Of a stretch of 64,000 bases of DNA, positions 40,036-48,486 are shown piece by piece. The notes beneath the pieces are model-generated. The model was given only the letters and a program-made list of their open reading frames with translations. It did not search any database and was not told where the DNA came from. The position numbers were made by a program, and so were the translations under genes. Location: assembly GCA_016186795.1 (NCBI GenBank), contig JACPKY010000002.1, positions 631,814 through 695,813 on the forward strand, read 5' to 3'. Numbering within the stretch: the stretch's first letter is position 1; each line of letters opens with the position of its first letter. This DNA comes from Candidatus Gottesmanbacteria bacterium (lineage in GTDB: Bacteria; Patescibacteria; Microgenomatia; 2-02-FULL-39-11).

Positions 40036-40484
40036 GCAACCTTGTATGTAACTTTGCCACCGGCTTTCTCAATCTTTTTTCGTGCTGAATTTGAACAAGG
40101 TAATTCTACAGTAAATGCTTTTTGTATCGTTCCATCTCCAAGAATTTTAATCCCATAAACCTCGGCATCTTTTTTCTTCACTATTCCATGTTTTACCAGA
40201 CTTTCCATATTAATAGTTGATTTCTCTGGTAGGATATGCAGATATTTTATATTGACAATAATAGGGTCATGAGAGATTGATTTGTTGCGGAGTTTTCCTC
40301 GTATAAGAGGTAACCTTCTTACGAGCGAAAGAGATCCCCCGGTAAATACAGACCGAATTTTTCCTCTTGCCTTCTGACCTTTTGTCCCTCGGCCAGCAGT
40401 TTTCCCTCGACCACTCCCATGACCTTGACCCAATCTCTTTTTCTTTCTCTCTGTTATTTTTGGTAATGAATGGAGTGTTGTCAT
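40032..40484 (-). CDS. rplO: 50S ribosomal protein L15
   Basis: uL15, 150 aa. Seen: KKKRLGQGHGSGRGKTAGRGTKGQKARG, the glycine/arginine-rich extension that enters the rRNA core, then GGSLSLVRRLPLIRG and the C-terminal VELPCSNSARKKIEKAGGKV. It starts 4 nt after rpsE: the uL30 gene (rpmD), which normally lies in this gap, is absent. Confidence 0.96.
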   Translation of the reverse strand: MTTLHSLPKITERKKKRLGQGHGSGRGKTAGRGTKGQKARGKIRSVFTGGSLSLVRRLPLIRGKLRNKSISHDPIIVNIKYLHILPEKSTINMESLVKHGIVKKKDAEVYGIKILGDGTIQKAFTVELPCSNSARKKIEKAGGKVTYKVA

Positions 40485-40488
40485 ATCT

Positions 40489-40962
40489 TTATGTACGAGA
40501 CTTCAATTTTTGTAACGCCGCAAATGTTGCATATACATTTGATGCTTTATTGTCAGTACCGAGAATTTTTGAAACGATATCACGAACCCCTGCAGCCTCA
40601 ACCACTGCCCGCACTGCGCCTCCTGCACGAATACCAGTTCCAGCTGGAGCTGGTTTCAATAGAATTTTTGCAGCTCCCATTTTAATACGTATTTCGTGTG
40701 GAATAGTTGTCTTAACCATTGGAACGGTAATGAGATGCTTCTTTGCATAGGCTGCACCCTTCCTTACAGCTGATGAGACATCACCCGCTTTCCCCAAACC
40801 TACTCCTACTCTTCCCTTCTTATCACCTACAATAATAAGAACAGAAAAACCAATTTTATTCCCTCCTGTGGTTTTTTTTGAGACACGATTCACTTGAATT
40901 ACTTTTTCCTCAAACTCACCCGGCTGAGAATTTTGAGTGCTCCTCATATGGAAATATTTCAA
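40489..40962 (-). CDS. rpsE: 30S ribosomal protein S5
   Basis: uS5, 157 aa. Seen: EEKVIQVNRVSKKTTGGNKIGFSVLIIVGDKKGRVGVGLGKAGDVSSAVRKG (double-stranded RNA-binding-like domain) and the C-terminal PAPAGTGIRAGGAVRAVVEAAGVRDIVSK. Normal length. It overlaps rplR by 4 nt. Confidence 0.97.
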   Translation of the reverse strand: MKYFHMRSTQNSQPGEFEEKVIQVNRVSKKTTGGNKIGFSVLIIVGDKKGRVGVGLGKAGDVSSAVRKGAAYAKKHLITVPMVKTTIPHEIRIKMGAAKILLKPAPAGTGIRAGGAVRAVVEAAGVRDIVSKILGTDNKASNVYATFAALQKLKSRT

Positions 40963-41318
40963 AATTGTAATCCTCCTTTTCTCGCCCCCTCGGCTATGGC
41001 TTTCACTCGACCATGGTATTTATTCCCACCACGATCAAAGATGACAGATGAAATTTTCTTCACTTTCGCTTTCTGTGCAAGCAATTCTCCTATCTTCTCT
41101 GCCATTTGCGTTTTAGTGAGTTTTGGACTATTTTTGACTGTAATTTCTTTCCAACTCACTGAAAGAAGTGTTTTTCGTAAACTATCATCGATCAACTGTG
41201 CATAGATACCCTTACCTGACCGAAATACTGATAATCGCGGTCGATTTTTCCTCCCTACAATTTTTGCTCGAATACGCATTTTTCTTCTTTCAATATTTTT
41301 TGTATATCGTTTCATCAT
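40959..41318 (-). CDS. rplR: 50S ribosomal protein L18
   Basis: uL18, 119 aa, binds 5S rRNA. Seen: RRKMRIRAKIVGRKNRPRLSVFRSGKGIYAQLIDD and the end FDRGGNKYHGRVKAIAEGARKGGLQF, the family signature. It is 2 nt after rplF. Confidence 0.97.
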   Translation of the reverse strand: MMKRYTKNIERRKMRIRAKIVGRKNRPRLSVFRSGKGIYAQLIDDSLRKTLLSVSWKEITVKNSPKLTKTQMAEKIGELLAQKAKVKKISSVIFDRGGNKYHGRVKAIAEGARKGGLQF

Positions 41319-41320
41319 AA

Positions 41321-41875
41321 TTATTTCGCGCCAGTTGCACCAACTGCTTTGGCAGCTTTCCCTAACTTCTTTCGAATATATTCTCCTTTGTATCGAATTC
41401 CTTTCCCTTTGTACGGTTCAGGTTTTTTAATTCGGTGAATCGTTGCGGCAACCTCTCCTACAAGATATTTATCTACTCCAGAAACAGTAATGATATTTTC
41501 AGAAACACCAAAAGAAATTCCTTCAGGTGCTTGTATTTTTACTGGATGAGAAAATCCGAGATGTAGAATAAGCTCCTGTCCACTTGTCTGCGCTCTATAG
41601 CCAACTCCTACCAGCTCTAATGATTTTGTCCAAGGAGTTGTAACTCCGGTGATAGCATTTGCTAAAATGCTTCGGAAAAGACCATACGTACTTTTTTCTC
41701 CTTTTGAACTTTTCATTTCTACGAAAACGTCTTTATCATTGACTTTTAGTAAAATATCTTGAGGTTGTCGAAGCACTACCTTTCCCTTTGGTCCAGAAAT
41801 CAGCACATCCCTTCCTTCAATTGAAAAGGTAACAGTAGAATCACGTTGTATCGGTTTCATTCCAATTCTTGACAT
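41321..41875 (-). CDS. rplF: 50S ribosomal protein L6
   Basis: uL6, 184 aa. The ATG at 41875 (MSRIGMKPI) is chosen because the family always starts here and an earlier frame runs back into rpsH. Seen: VLISGPKGKVVLRQP, TTPWTKSLELVGVGYRAQTSG and the end KKPEPYKGKGIRYKGEYIRKKLGKAAK with the conserved PEPYKGKGI motif. Confidence 0.97.
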   Translation of the reverse strand: MSRIGMKPIQRDSTVTFSIEGRDVLISGPKGKVVLRQPQDILLKVNDKDVFVEMKSSKGEKSTYGLFRSILANAITGVTTPWTKSLELVGVGYRAQTSGQELILHLGFSHPVKIQAPEGISFGVSENIITVSGVDKYLVGEVAATIHRIKKPEPYKGKGIRYKGEYIRKKLGKAAKAVGATGAK

Positions 41876-41882
41876 ATGTTTA

Positions 41883-42275
41883 TTACCACAATTTGCAAAG
41901 CAATTCGCCTCCAAGACTCTTTTTGCGAGCATCTTCTCCAGTGAAAATTCCTTGGGGCGTCGATATAAGGACCATTCCTAACCCACCGAGAACCCTTGGT
42001 ATTCCCGTTTTTTTCACATAAACACGCCTTCCAGGTTTACTTACGCGGGAAACATTCGTCATTTTTGGTTCACCATTCTCATACAATAACTCCACAGCTA
42101 GCATTTTTGATGTTTCCTTTTTCTCTGATTTAAAACTCCCAATAAAACCTTTTTTACCAAGGATAGTTGCCATTTCATAATTAATTTTGCTATATGGCAC
42201 AAGAACAGACTTTTTATGTGCCATGTATCCATTTTTTATTCGGATAAGAAAATCAGAAATTGTATCTGTAGTCAT
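41883..42275 (-). CDS. rpsH: 30S ribosomal protein S8
   Basis: uS8, 130 aa. It begins TTDTISDFLIRIKNGYMAHKKSVLVPYSKINYEMA, with the C-terminal RVSKPGRRVYVKKTGIPRVLGGLGMVLISTPQGIFTGEDARKKSLGGELLCKLW matching the family signature. It follows rpsN by 4 nt. Confidence 0.97.
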   Translation of the reverse strand: MTTDTISDFLIRIKNGYMAHKKSVLVPYSKINYEMATILGKKGFIGSFKSEKKETSKMLAVELLYENGEPKMTNVSRVSKPGRRVYVKKTGIPRVLGGLGMVLISTPQGIFTGEDARKKSLGGELLCKLW

Positions 42276-42279
42276 AGAA

Positions 42280-42465
42280 TTACCAACTTGCTTTTACAAC
42301 TCCCGGAAGGTGTCCCTTATGTGCCAACTCACGGAAACAAAGCCGGCAGAGAGAAAACTTTCGAATAAATCCTCGACTTCTTCCACAGAGCTGACATCGG
42401 TTCTTGAACCGAACTTGATATTTTTGCTTCTTTTTAAATTTAACGATATCTGATACTTTGGCCAT
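42280..42465 (-). CDS. rpsN: 30S ribosomal protein S14, type Z
   Basis: uS14 of 61 aa in the short zinc-binding form: CQLCGRSRGFIRKFSLCRLCFRELA carries the two Cys pairs. The ATG at 42465 (MAKVSDIVKFKKK) is the family start; an upstream in-frame extension is dismissed. It lies between rplE and rpsH. Confidence 0.96.
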   Translation of the reverse strand: MAKVSDIVKFKKKQKYQVRFKNRCQLCGRSRGFIRKFSLCRLCFRELAHKGHLPGVVKASW

Positions 42466-42499
42466 ATATTTTCTCTCAAGAGATCTGCATATTATACAG

Positions 42500-43042
42500 C
42501 TAAATCTTCCGAAATGGCATACCAAACGCTTGTAACAGTGTATATGTCTCTTTTTTATCTTTGCCGGTTGTTACGAATGTTATCTCCAAACCCCGAATCT
42601 TATCTATCTCACTGTAGTCAATCTCAGGAAATACAATTTGTTCCGATAAACCCAATGTGAAACTTCCTCTCCCATCAAATCCATTATCTGGTACTCCCCG
42701 AAAATCGCGAATTCGTGGAAGAACCATTCGAATAAGTTTTTCAAAAAAGTCATACATCCGTTTTCCACGAAGTGTCACTTTGACTCCAATCGCATCACCG
42801 CGGCGAAGCTTAAATGCTGAAATATCCTTCCGTGCTCGTGTTATCATTGGTTTCTGACCAGTTATTTGACTGAGTTGTTTCCCTACCTCATCAAGTACCT
42901 TCTTATTTTCCAAAGCTTCTCCAAGCCCGATGTTCACTACTATTTTTAATAGTTTTGGAATAGCCATGGAATTTGTTATTCCTAATTCTTTTCCAAGCTT
43001 TCCGGAAACTGTCTTCTGGTATGTCTCGTGTAAAGTTCCCAT
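42500..43042 (-). CDS. rplE: 50S ribosomal protein L5
   Basis: uL5, 180 aa, contacts 5S rRNA and P-site tRNA. Seen: MAIPKLLKIVVNIGLGEALENKK, QKPMITRARKDISAFKLRRGDAIGVKVTLRGKRMYDFFEKL and the end GLEITFVTTGKDKKETYTLLQAFGMPF. It is 4 nt after rplX. Confidence 0.97.
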   Translation of the reverse strand: MGTLHETYQKTVSGKLGKELGITNSMAIPKLLKIVVNIGLGEALENKKVLDEVGKQLSQITGQKPMITRARKDISAFKLRRGDAIGVKVTLRGKRMYDFFEKLIRMVLPRIRDFRGVPDNGFDGRGSFTLGLSEQIVFPEIDYSEIDKIRGLEITFVTTGKDKKETYTLLQAFGMPFRKI

Positions 43043-43046
43043 ACTG

Positions 43047-43352
43047 TTATATCAATGCATCACACTTTCTGCAGTAACGCTTTTTCGTACTTCCGTCAAG
43101 TTTCATCCCAATTCTTGTCGGTTTATCACATTTCGGACAAATGACTGCGATATTAGCAACAGAGATAGGTCGGCTTATATCAATAATACCGCCTTTATGA
43201 GTACCTTCTTTTTTCTTTATATGACGTTTGTATATATTGAGTCCAGGCAAAAGTACCGTGCTGGACTTAAGGAAAATTTTTTCAATTTTTCCTTTCTTCC
43301 CTTTATCTTTACCTGCAGTTATTACTACTGAATCACCTTTTTTAAATTTCAT
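43047..43352 (-). CDS. rplX: 50S ribosomal protein L24 with zinc-ribbon cysteines
   Basis: uL24, 101 aa. The KOW motif is MKFKKGDSVVITAGKDKGKKGKI, followed by PGLNIYKRHIKKKEGTHKGGIIDISRPI. The C-terminus has two Cys pairs (CPKC and CRKC), the zinc-ribbon variant found in several bacterial phyla. It lies between rplN and rplE. Confidence 0.96.
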   Translation of the reverse strand: MKFKKGDSVVITAGKDKGKKGKIEKIFLKSSTVLLPGLNIYKRHIKKKEGTHKGGIIDISRPISVANIAVICPKCDKPTRIGMKLDGSTKKRYCRKCDALI

Positions 43353-43358
43353 AACACG

Positions 43359-43733
43359 TTAAATTACTTCTTCAGCCATTGAAGCTATTTTGGAAAATCC
43401 ACGATCTTTCAATTCTCGTGCAATAGGACCAAAGATTCTCGTTCCCCTTGGATTTTTGTCTGCCAGTGTATCGATAATAACAACTGCATTATCATCAAAG
43501 CGGATATATGACCCATCATTCCTCCGTTTTTCTTTCCTGGTACGTACAATCACCGCTTTTACTTTCTCATGCGCCTTTACCATTCCGTTGGCATCTGCCT
43601 TTTTCACAACACAATTTACAATATCGCCAAGGTATGCGATTTTCTTATTTCCCTTTCCCATGACTTGGATGATTGAGAGTTTTTGAGCACCGGAATTATC
43701 AGCCACATTAACGTACGATCGAAGCTGTATCAT
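43359..43733 (-). CDS. rplN: 50S ribosomal protein L14
   Basis: uL14, 124 aa. Seen: MIQLRSYVNVADNSGAQKLSIIQVMG, the family signature KVKAVIVRTRKEKRRNDGSYIRFDDNAVVII, and the end RGTRIFGPIARELKDRGFSKIASMAEEVI. It overlaps rpsQ by 4 nt. Confidence 0.98.
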   Translation of the reverse strand: MIQLRSYVNVADNSGAQKLSIIQVMGKGNKKIAYLGDIVNCVVKKADANGMVKAHEKVKAVIVRTRKEKRRNDGSYIRFDDNAVVIIDTLADKNPRGTRIFGPIARELKDRGFSKIASMAEEVI

Positions 43734-43966
43734 GATGTAGATTTTTTTTCAATTACTTTATAATGCTTTTCCTTTGATAGAGGACGAATCTCGGCAATTT
43801 GCACTGTATCACCAACTTTGAACGAACTACCAGGATAGTCTACCTTATACCGCTTTGTTCTTTTTACAAACTTTTTGTACAAAGGGTGAAGCCGCTGTTG
43901 TGCTACTTCAACTACAACAGTATTCTTCATCTTCGTTGATACTACCTTTCCGGTACGTGTCTTCAT
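43730..43966 (-). CDS. rpsQ: 30S ribosomal protein S17
   Basis: uS17, 78 aa OB-fold. It starts MKTRTGKVVSTKMKNTVVVEV, with RTKRYKVDYPGSSFKVGDTVQIAEIRPLSKEKHYKVIE, where GDTVxIxExRPLSKxKxxxV is the family signature. It overlaps rpmC and rplN by 4 nt each. Confidence 0.97.
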   Translation of the reverse strand: MKTRTGKVVSTKMKNTVVVEVAQQRLHPLYKKFVKRTKRYKVDYPGSSFKVGDTVQIAEIRPLSKEKHYKVIEKKSTS

Positions 43967-44169
43967 ACGCGTTCAAGCTCCTTCTCTTTCATAATAGTAA
44001 TGATCCGTGCGACTTCATTTCGCTTTTTCCCAAGAAGCGACACATTTTTCATTTTCCCTGATTTCTGCGATATGCTAATCATGGTTATATCAGTTTCATA
44101 TTCCTTCAAAAGATTTCTCAACTCTTCAACGGTTTTATCACGAAATTCATTTTTCACTTTCGGTTTCAT
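43963..44169 (-). CDS. rpmC: 50S ribosomal protein L29
   Basis: uL29, 68 aa two-helix protein at the exit tunnel. Seen: NEFRDKTVEELRNLLKEYE and KRNEVARIITIMKEKE, with the family R-x-x-I-A/ARIxT pattern. It is packed between rplP and rpsQ with 4-nt overlaps. Confidence 0.94.
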   Translation of the reverse strand: MKPKVKNEFRDKTVEELRNLLKEYETDITMISISQKSGKMKNVSLLGKKRNEVARIITIMKEKELERV

Positions 44170-44579
44170 ACATTTCCTCTCTTTATATACTTTGTTTTCA
44201 GCGGAAGTTTTCTTCCTGATGCTTCTAATGCTTCACGCGCCATCCCCTCAGGAATTCCCCCCATCTCAAAAATAACTCTTCCTGGTCTTATAACAGCGAC
44301 ATATTCTACGACGTCGCCTTTCCCGCCACCCATCCGCACCTCCGGCGGTTTATCTGAAATAGGCTTATCAGGAAAAATACGAATCCATACTCTACCACCT
44401 TTTTGGGTATACCGAGTCAAGACTTTCCTTCCTGATTCAATTTGCCGAGAAGAGATCCACCCTCGTCCAATTGCTTTCAGCGCATACTCTCCAAAGCTAA
44501 TCTCCGTACCTCGTGTTGAGTTACCCTTCATGATTCCTCGAAATTGTTTTCTATATTTTGCGCGTTTTGGTACTAACAT
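44166..44579 (-). CDS. rplP: 50S ribosomal protein L16
   Basis: uL16, 137 aa. The ATG at 44579 (MLVPKRAKYRKQFRG) is the family start and lies 2 nt after rpsC. Seen: GRGWISSRQIESGRKVLTRYTQKGGRVWIRIFPDKPISDKPPEVRMGGGKGDVVEYVAVIRPGRVIFEMGG, the diagnostic core. Confidence 0.98.
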   Translation of the reverse strand: MLVPKRAKYRKQFRGIMKGNSTRGTEISFGEYALKAIGRGWISSRQIESGRKVLTRYTQKGGRVWIRIFPDKPISDKPPEVRMGGGKGDVVEYVAVIRPGRVIFEMGGIPEGMAREALEASGRKLPLKTKYIKRGNV

Positions 44580-44581
44580 AG

Positions 44582-45238
44582 TTATGTACAAATCCAAACT
44601 TTTACACCAATATAGCCTGACTTTGTCAGAGACGGCACATGCTCAAAATCAACACGTTCTCGAATTGTAGAAAGAGGAATACTCCCAACTTTATACGTCT
44701 CGCGTCTTGAAATTTCAGCTCCTCCTATTCTTCCTGAAAGGATAACTTTTACTCCCTTCGCACCTGAACCCATAACTTTCTCCAATGCGTATGAAACCGC
44801 TCGTTTATGTGGGAGTCTCTTTGCGAGCTGCTCGGCAATTTGAGATGCTACGAAATAAGCACTTAAATATGGTTCTTTCACTTGTTCAACACGAACTTCT
44901 AATTTTGTTGAGTTCTTCTCTTTCGGCGTAAGATTATTTTTTCGTATTTTTGCTATTAACTTCTGGATAAATGTTTTAATTTCTTCCATACCTTGTCCAC
45001 CTCGTCCGATAACCATTCCTGGCCGAACAACGTGAAGAATAATATTTATTTTATTGATCGATCTTTCTATTTCAATCTTTGTAATACCTGCCGGTCGAAG
45101 TTTTGCAAAGAGTGTTTTTCGAATGACTGCATCTTCCACAACAAAAAATTTATACTGCTGGTTATTTGCAAACCACCGAGATTCCCATGTATAGAGTGGA
45201 CCGAGGCGAAAACCTTTTGGATTAATTTTTTGACCCAT
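44582..45238 (-). CDS. rpsC: 30S ribosomal protein S3
   Basis: uS3, 218 aa. It begins MGQKINPKGFRLG, then a KH domain with GMVIGRGGQGMEEIKTFIQKL, and the C-terminal domain GAKGVKVILSGRIGGAEISRRETYKVGSIPLSTIRERVDF with the family signature. It follows rplV by 3 nt. Confidence 0.98.
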   Translation of the reverse strand: MGQKINPKGFRLGPLYTWESRWFANNQQYKFFVVEDAVIRKTLFAKLRPAGITKIEIERSINKINIILHVVRPGMVIGRGGQGMEEIKTFIQKLIAKIRKNNLTPKEKNSTKLEVRVEQVKEPYLSAYFVASQIAEQLAKRLPHKRAVSYALEKVMGSGAKGVKVILSGRIGGAEISRRETYKVGSIPLSTIRERVDFEHVPSLTKSGYIGVKVWICT

Positions 45239-45241
45239 TCG

Positions 45242-45622
45242 TTACTCCTTTATCTCCTTCTCTTTTTTATGAGATTTATCGTCTTGTCTCACACTCAAGA
45301 TTATCCGCACATGTGTTGTTCGACGCTTTATCTGATGAGCCATTCCTCTTGATACAGCTCGCCAACGCTTGAGATGTGGCCCTTTCAATATCTGGATTGA
45401 TTTAATTTGGAGTCGTGACGGCTCAAGTTTATGCGTATTGACCGCGTTGTCATAGGCAGACTTAACACTTTTTGCAAGAAGCTTTCCCATTTTTCCCTCC
45501 ATTGCCTGCAACCTCTCAATTGCAGTCATTGGACTAAGACCTATCGATATATGTCCAAACTCCTTCATTTTTTTGGGTGATACATGTAAATATTTGGAAA
45601 CAGCGGTAACTTCCATATGCAT
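45242..45622 (-). CDS. rplV: 50S ribosomal protein L22
   Basis: uL22, 126 aa, with an extended beta-hairpin lining the exit tunnel. Seen: AVSKYLHVSPKKMKEFGHISIGLSPMTAIERLQAM and LKRWRAVSRGMAHQIKRRTTHVRIIL, the family signature. Two close ATGs (45622 and 45616) are possible; the first overlaps the rpsS stop by 1 nt. The lysine/glutamate-rich end is slightly extended. Confidence 0.95.
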   Translation of the reverse strand: MHMEVTAVSKYLHVSPKKMKEFGHISIGLSPMTAIERLQAMEGKMGKLLAKSVKSAYDNAVNTHKLEPSRLQIKSIQILKGPHLKRWRAVSRGMAHQIKRRTTHVRIILSVRQDDKSHKKEKEIKE

Positions 45623-45906
45623 TATGTTTTCTCCAGTATTCGCTTTGTAACCTGCCCGTGTCCTCGAAATGTTCGTGTGAGAGCAAATTCTCCAAGCCGA
45701 TGACCAACCATTGCTTCGGAAATAAAAACTTCTATAAATTTCCTTCCGTTATATACACCTATCTTATGACCAACAAACTCTGGCGGGATTTGGCAGGCGC
45801 GTGCCCATGTTTTAATCACGTCGCTCTGTTTTGTTTCTTTCTGTTTTAAAACTTTCTTTAACAATTTTTGGTCTATGTATGGACCTTTTTTTAAACTTCT
45901 ACTCAT
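45622..45906 (-). CDS. rpsS: 30S ribosomal protein S19
   Basis: uS19, 94 aa. Seen: MSRSLKKGPYIDQKLLKKV, TWARACQIPPEFVGHKIGVYNGRKFIEVFISEAMVGHRLGEFALTRTFRGHG, full match to the family. It lies 3 nt after rplB. Confidence 0.98.
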   Translation of the reverse strand: MSRSLKKGPYIDQKLLKKVLKQKETKQSDVIKTWARACQIPPEFVGHKIGVYNGRKFIEVFISEAMVGHRLGEFALTRTFRGHGQVTKRILEKT

Positions 45907-45909
45907 ACG

Positions 45910-46689
45910 TTACCCCTTCCCTCTTTTCCTTTTTTGTAAAATCATCACATTACTATATTTCCCACGTTTTCTCGTAATAAGTCCTCGAGCTGGTTTTCCC
46001 CAGGGTGTTTTCGATTGTTTCATACCCTCTCCACTTCGGCCTTCTCCTCCACCATGAGGATGAGATCCAGGGTGTTGTGCAGTACCTCGAACCTTTGGCC
46101 GAATACCGAAATGTCTCGAACGACCTGCTTTTCCCAGAGGCTCTGATTTCCATTCAATATTTGCTAACTGTCCAACAGTTGCGAAACACTCTTTGTGAAA
46201 TTTTCTTACTTCCCCAGATGGTAGCTTCACGTGGGCAAATTTACCTTCTTTTGCAAGAATTGTTGCGAGTGTTCCTGCTCCGCGGACAACCTGTCCTCCT
46301 TTTCCCGCGTGTATCTCAATGTTATGAATTGGCATTCCAATTGGAATATTAGATAATGGAAGACTGTTTCCAGGCTTTGCCTCAACATCATACCCTGCAA
46401 AAATATCTTCACCAAGTTGAACCTGAGATGGACGGAGGATATATCGTTTTTCTCCATCTTTATATTGGACAAGAGCTACCTCAACATTTCTGTTTGGATC
46501 ATACTCAAAGGCAACGACTTTTCCGGTAACATTCAATTTATTTCGCTTAAAATCAATCTCTCTGTAAAATCGCTTTTCTCGACCACCGATATGACGGGCG
46601 GTTATGTGCCCAAGATTATTTCTACCGGATGTTTTTTTTAGTATCCGAAGAAGCGGCTTTTCTGGTTTCGTATTGCTGATTACTCTCAT
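45910..46689 (-). CDS. rplB: 50S ribosomal protein L2
   Basis: uL2, 259 aa, essential for peptidyl-transferase assembly. Seen: SGRNNLGHITARHIGGREKRFYREIDF, NSLPLSNIPIGMPIHNIEIHAGKGGQVVRGAG, and the C-terminal HPHGGGEGRSGEGMKQSKTPWGKPARGLITR containing the conserved histidine next to the active site. The N-terminus is about 15 residues shorter than in E. coli. Confidence 0.98.
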   Translation of the reverse strand: MRVISNTKPEKPLLRILKKTSGRNNLGHITARHIGGREKRFYREIDFKRNKLNVTGKVVAFEYDPNRNVEVALVQYKDGEKRYILRPSQVQLGEDIFAGYDVEAKPGNSLPLSNIPIGMPIHNIEIHAGKGGQVVRGAGTLATILAKEGKFAHVKLPSGEVRKFHKECFATVGQLANIEWKSEPLGKAGRSRHFGIRPKVRGTAQHPGSHPHGGGEGRSGEGMKQSKTPWGKPARGLITRKRGKYSNVMILQKRKRGKG

Positions 46690-46982
46690 TTTGTTTCTCC
46701 TACCTCAAATGCATCAATTTTTTCTCCTTGTTTTAATCGCATATATGCCTTCTTTATGTCTGGAAGCTTGACCTTCATACGCTTCTTCCCTGCAACTTTC
46801 ACTTTCCCTTTTTTTATCAGTGTCTTGACACCCATCACATGCACGTTGTAAATACGCTCTATACTTTCTGCGATCTGCTTTTTGGAAGCGTCTTTTGCCA
46901 CTTCGAATGTAAACACGCCACGACGCGCATCAGAAAGTGTTTTTTCAGTAATCATAGGCTTTTTCACAACAACTCTTTTCAT
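46686..46982 (-). CDS. rplW: 50S ribosomal protein L23
   Basis: uL23, 98 aa, docking site at the tunnel exit for trigger factor and SRP. Seen: VVVKKPMITEKTLSDARRGVFTFEVAKDASKKQIAESIERIYNVHVMGVKTL, the family core. Its stop overlaps the start of rplB by 4 nt. Confidence 0.96.
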   Translation of the reverse strand: MKRVVVKKPMITEKTLSDARRGVFTFEVAKDASKKQIAESIERIYNVHVMGVKTLIKKGKVKVAGKKRMKVKLPDIKKAYMRLKQGEKIDAFEVGETK

Positions 46983-46995
46983 ACTTTTCTCTCTT

Positions 46996-47781
46996 TTAAT
47001 TTTCCCTTTCTTTTACCATTGCTTTTTTTTCCATAGTTCGCTTTTTCACACTTCCTTGGAATTTTTCTTCCACTTTCACGCTTGATACATTTTTCCTTTT
47101 ATCTTTTTCTTTCAAAAAATCAACTGCCTCCTCCATCATAATAAGATGTTGGGCATTCAACACCTGAAACGAGTACATCTGTTTTACTGCAGTTATAGAA
47201 AATCCCTCAATATTTCTTCCCGCCAAAAAAACATTTGGCAATATCTCTGGAAGTACAAGTAATGCATTCATCTTTTTTGTTAGTATTTTTATATTTCGAA
47301 GAATTTGAACCATCTCTTTCGTTTTCGGCGTTAACTGAGTAAGTCCTCTAATAATAGTAAGTTTTCCCTCTTGAAGTTTCTGTGATAATGCACCAAAAAG
47401 CGCTTTTTGCTTCAGTTTCTTGGATATGCGAAGAGAAAAATCGGTTTGTGTTGGACCATGAGCCACCCCTCCACCAATATAAATGGGTGCTTTGCTGCTT
47501 CCATGTCTTGCTCTCCCTGTTCCCTTTTGTCTATAGACTTTCCGAGTTGAACCTGAAACATCTCCTCGCGTCTTTGCTTTTCTTGTGCCTCCCCGCTGAT
47601 TTGCTAAATAAACTCGAACTACTTGCGATAAAAGACGAGGATCTACTTTTACTCCAAAAACTTCTTTTGGGAGTACAGCTTTCGCAACAACTTTCCCCTC
47701 TTTATCGACAATATCGTGCGAAAAAGAGATTCTTTTCGAGGGCACTTCCTTCTGTGGTGATAATTTTTTTACACGTGCCAT
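46996..47781 (-). CDS. rplD: 50S ribosomal protein L4 with long basic tail
   Basis: uL4, 261 aa, about 60 longer than E. coli L4 because of a Lys/Glu-rich C-terminal extension (from about residue 215). The core shows VYLANQRGGTRKAKTRGDVSGSTRKVYRQKGTGRARHGSSKAPIYIGGGVAHGP (tunnel-lining loop). L4 is the known autoregulator of the S10 operon in some bacteria; the terminator just upstream of rplC makes this worth noting. It is 5 nt after rplC. Confidence 0.96.
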   Translation of the reverse strand: MARVKKLSPQKEVPSKRISFSHDIVDKEGKVVAKAVLPKEVFGVKVDPRLLSQVVRVYLANQRGGTRKAKTRGDVSGSTRKVYRQKGTGRARHGSSKAPIYIGGGVAHGPTQTDFSLRISKKLKQKALFGALSQKLQEGKLTIIRGLTQLTPKTKEMVQILRNIKILTKKMNALLVLPEILPNVFLAGRNIEGFSITAVKQMYSFQVLNAQHLIMMEEAVDFLKEKDKRKNVSSVKVEEKFQGSVKKRTMEKKAMVKEREN

Positions 47782-47786
47782 AGGTA

Positions 47787-48434
47787 TTACTCAGAAGTTT
47801 TTTCAATAATAACCAACGCATTTCTTCCCCCAGGAATTAGTCCCTTTATTGAAACAATATGTTTTTGGGTATCAACTGACACAACGCGGAGGTTTTTTAC
47901 TGTCACTTTCTCACTACCCATTCTTCCAGCCATGCGTTTCCCTTTATACACTCGTCCAGGAGTTGTCGTTTGACCTATAGATCCTGGAGCTCTCTCTCGA
48001 TCTGATTGGCCATGCGTCCGTGGTCCGCCCTTAAAATGATGACGGGTAACGACTCCTTGAAATCCTTTCCCTTTGGAAATACCAATAACTTGTACTCTAT
48101 CACCAGGTTTTAATACATCGCTTACCTGAATCTGCGTCCCTAGTTTGAGTACGTCAAAATCTTTTGGATCGGAAATAGATACTTCCCTAAAAAAACGGGG
48201 AGGATTTTTCTCCAACCCCGCTTTTTTTACATTTCCCAACTCAGGCTTCGTAAGAGTAGCTGTACGTCTCGTACCAAATCCAAGTTGCAATGCATTATAC
48301 CCGTCCTTTTCTGTTGTTTTGATGCCTACAATCCAGCACGGACCCGTAAGAATTTGGGTGACAGGAATCCGTCTCCCTTTCTCATCAAACATCTGAGTTT
48401 GAACCGTTTTTGATCCTAATAGTGCATTTACCAT
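47787..48434 (-). CDS. rplC: 50S ribosomal protein L3
   Basis: uL3, 215 aa. The ATG at 48434 (MVNALLGSKTVQTQMFDEKG) is the family start; it is preceded directly by the U-tract of a terminator-like hairpin. Seen: DVLKPGDRVQVIGISKGKGFQGVVTRHHFKGGPRTHGQSDRERAPGSIGQTTTPGRVYKGKRMAGRMG, the family signature. No Shine-Dalgarno is present apart from GGGG in the hairpin arm. Confidence 0.97.
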   Translation of the reverse strand: MVNALLGSKTVQTQMFDEKGRRIPVTQILTGPCWIVGIKTTEKDGYNALQLGFGTRRTATLTKPELGNVKKAGLEKNPPRFFREVSISDPKDFDVLKLGTQIQVSDVLKPGDRVQVIGISKGKGFQGVVTRHHFKGGPRTHGQSDRERAPGSIGQTTTPGRVYKGKRMAGRMGSEKVTVKNLRVVSVDTQKHIVSIKGLIPGGRNALVIIEKTSE

Positions 48435-48461
48435 AAAACAAAAATAGCCCCAGATAGGGGC
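48435..48461 (-). terminator. terminator-like hairpin abutting rplC
   Basis: RNA GCCCC (48461-48457) pairs with GGGGC (48451-48447) around a 5-nt loop, followed by TATTTTTGTTTT reaching the rplC ATG at 48434. The tail and position copy the ilvB attenuator terminator. It may attenuate the remaining S10-spc-alpha genes. Confidence 0.7.
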
Positions 48462-48486
48462 GTTGAAAGATCCCAATATCCGTTTT

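Noticed and set aside
41876..41932. Upstream extension of rplF
   Set aside because: The extra 19 residues come from the 3' end of rpsH read in another frame; L6 proteins start at MSRIG.
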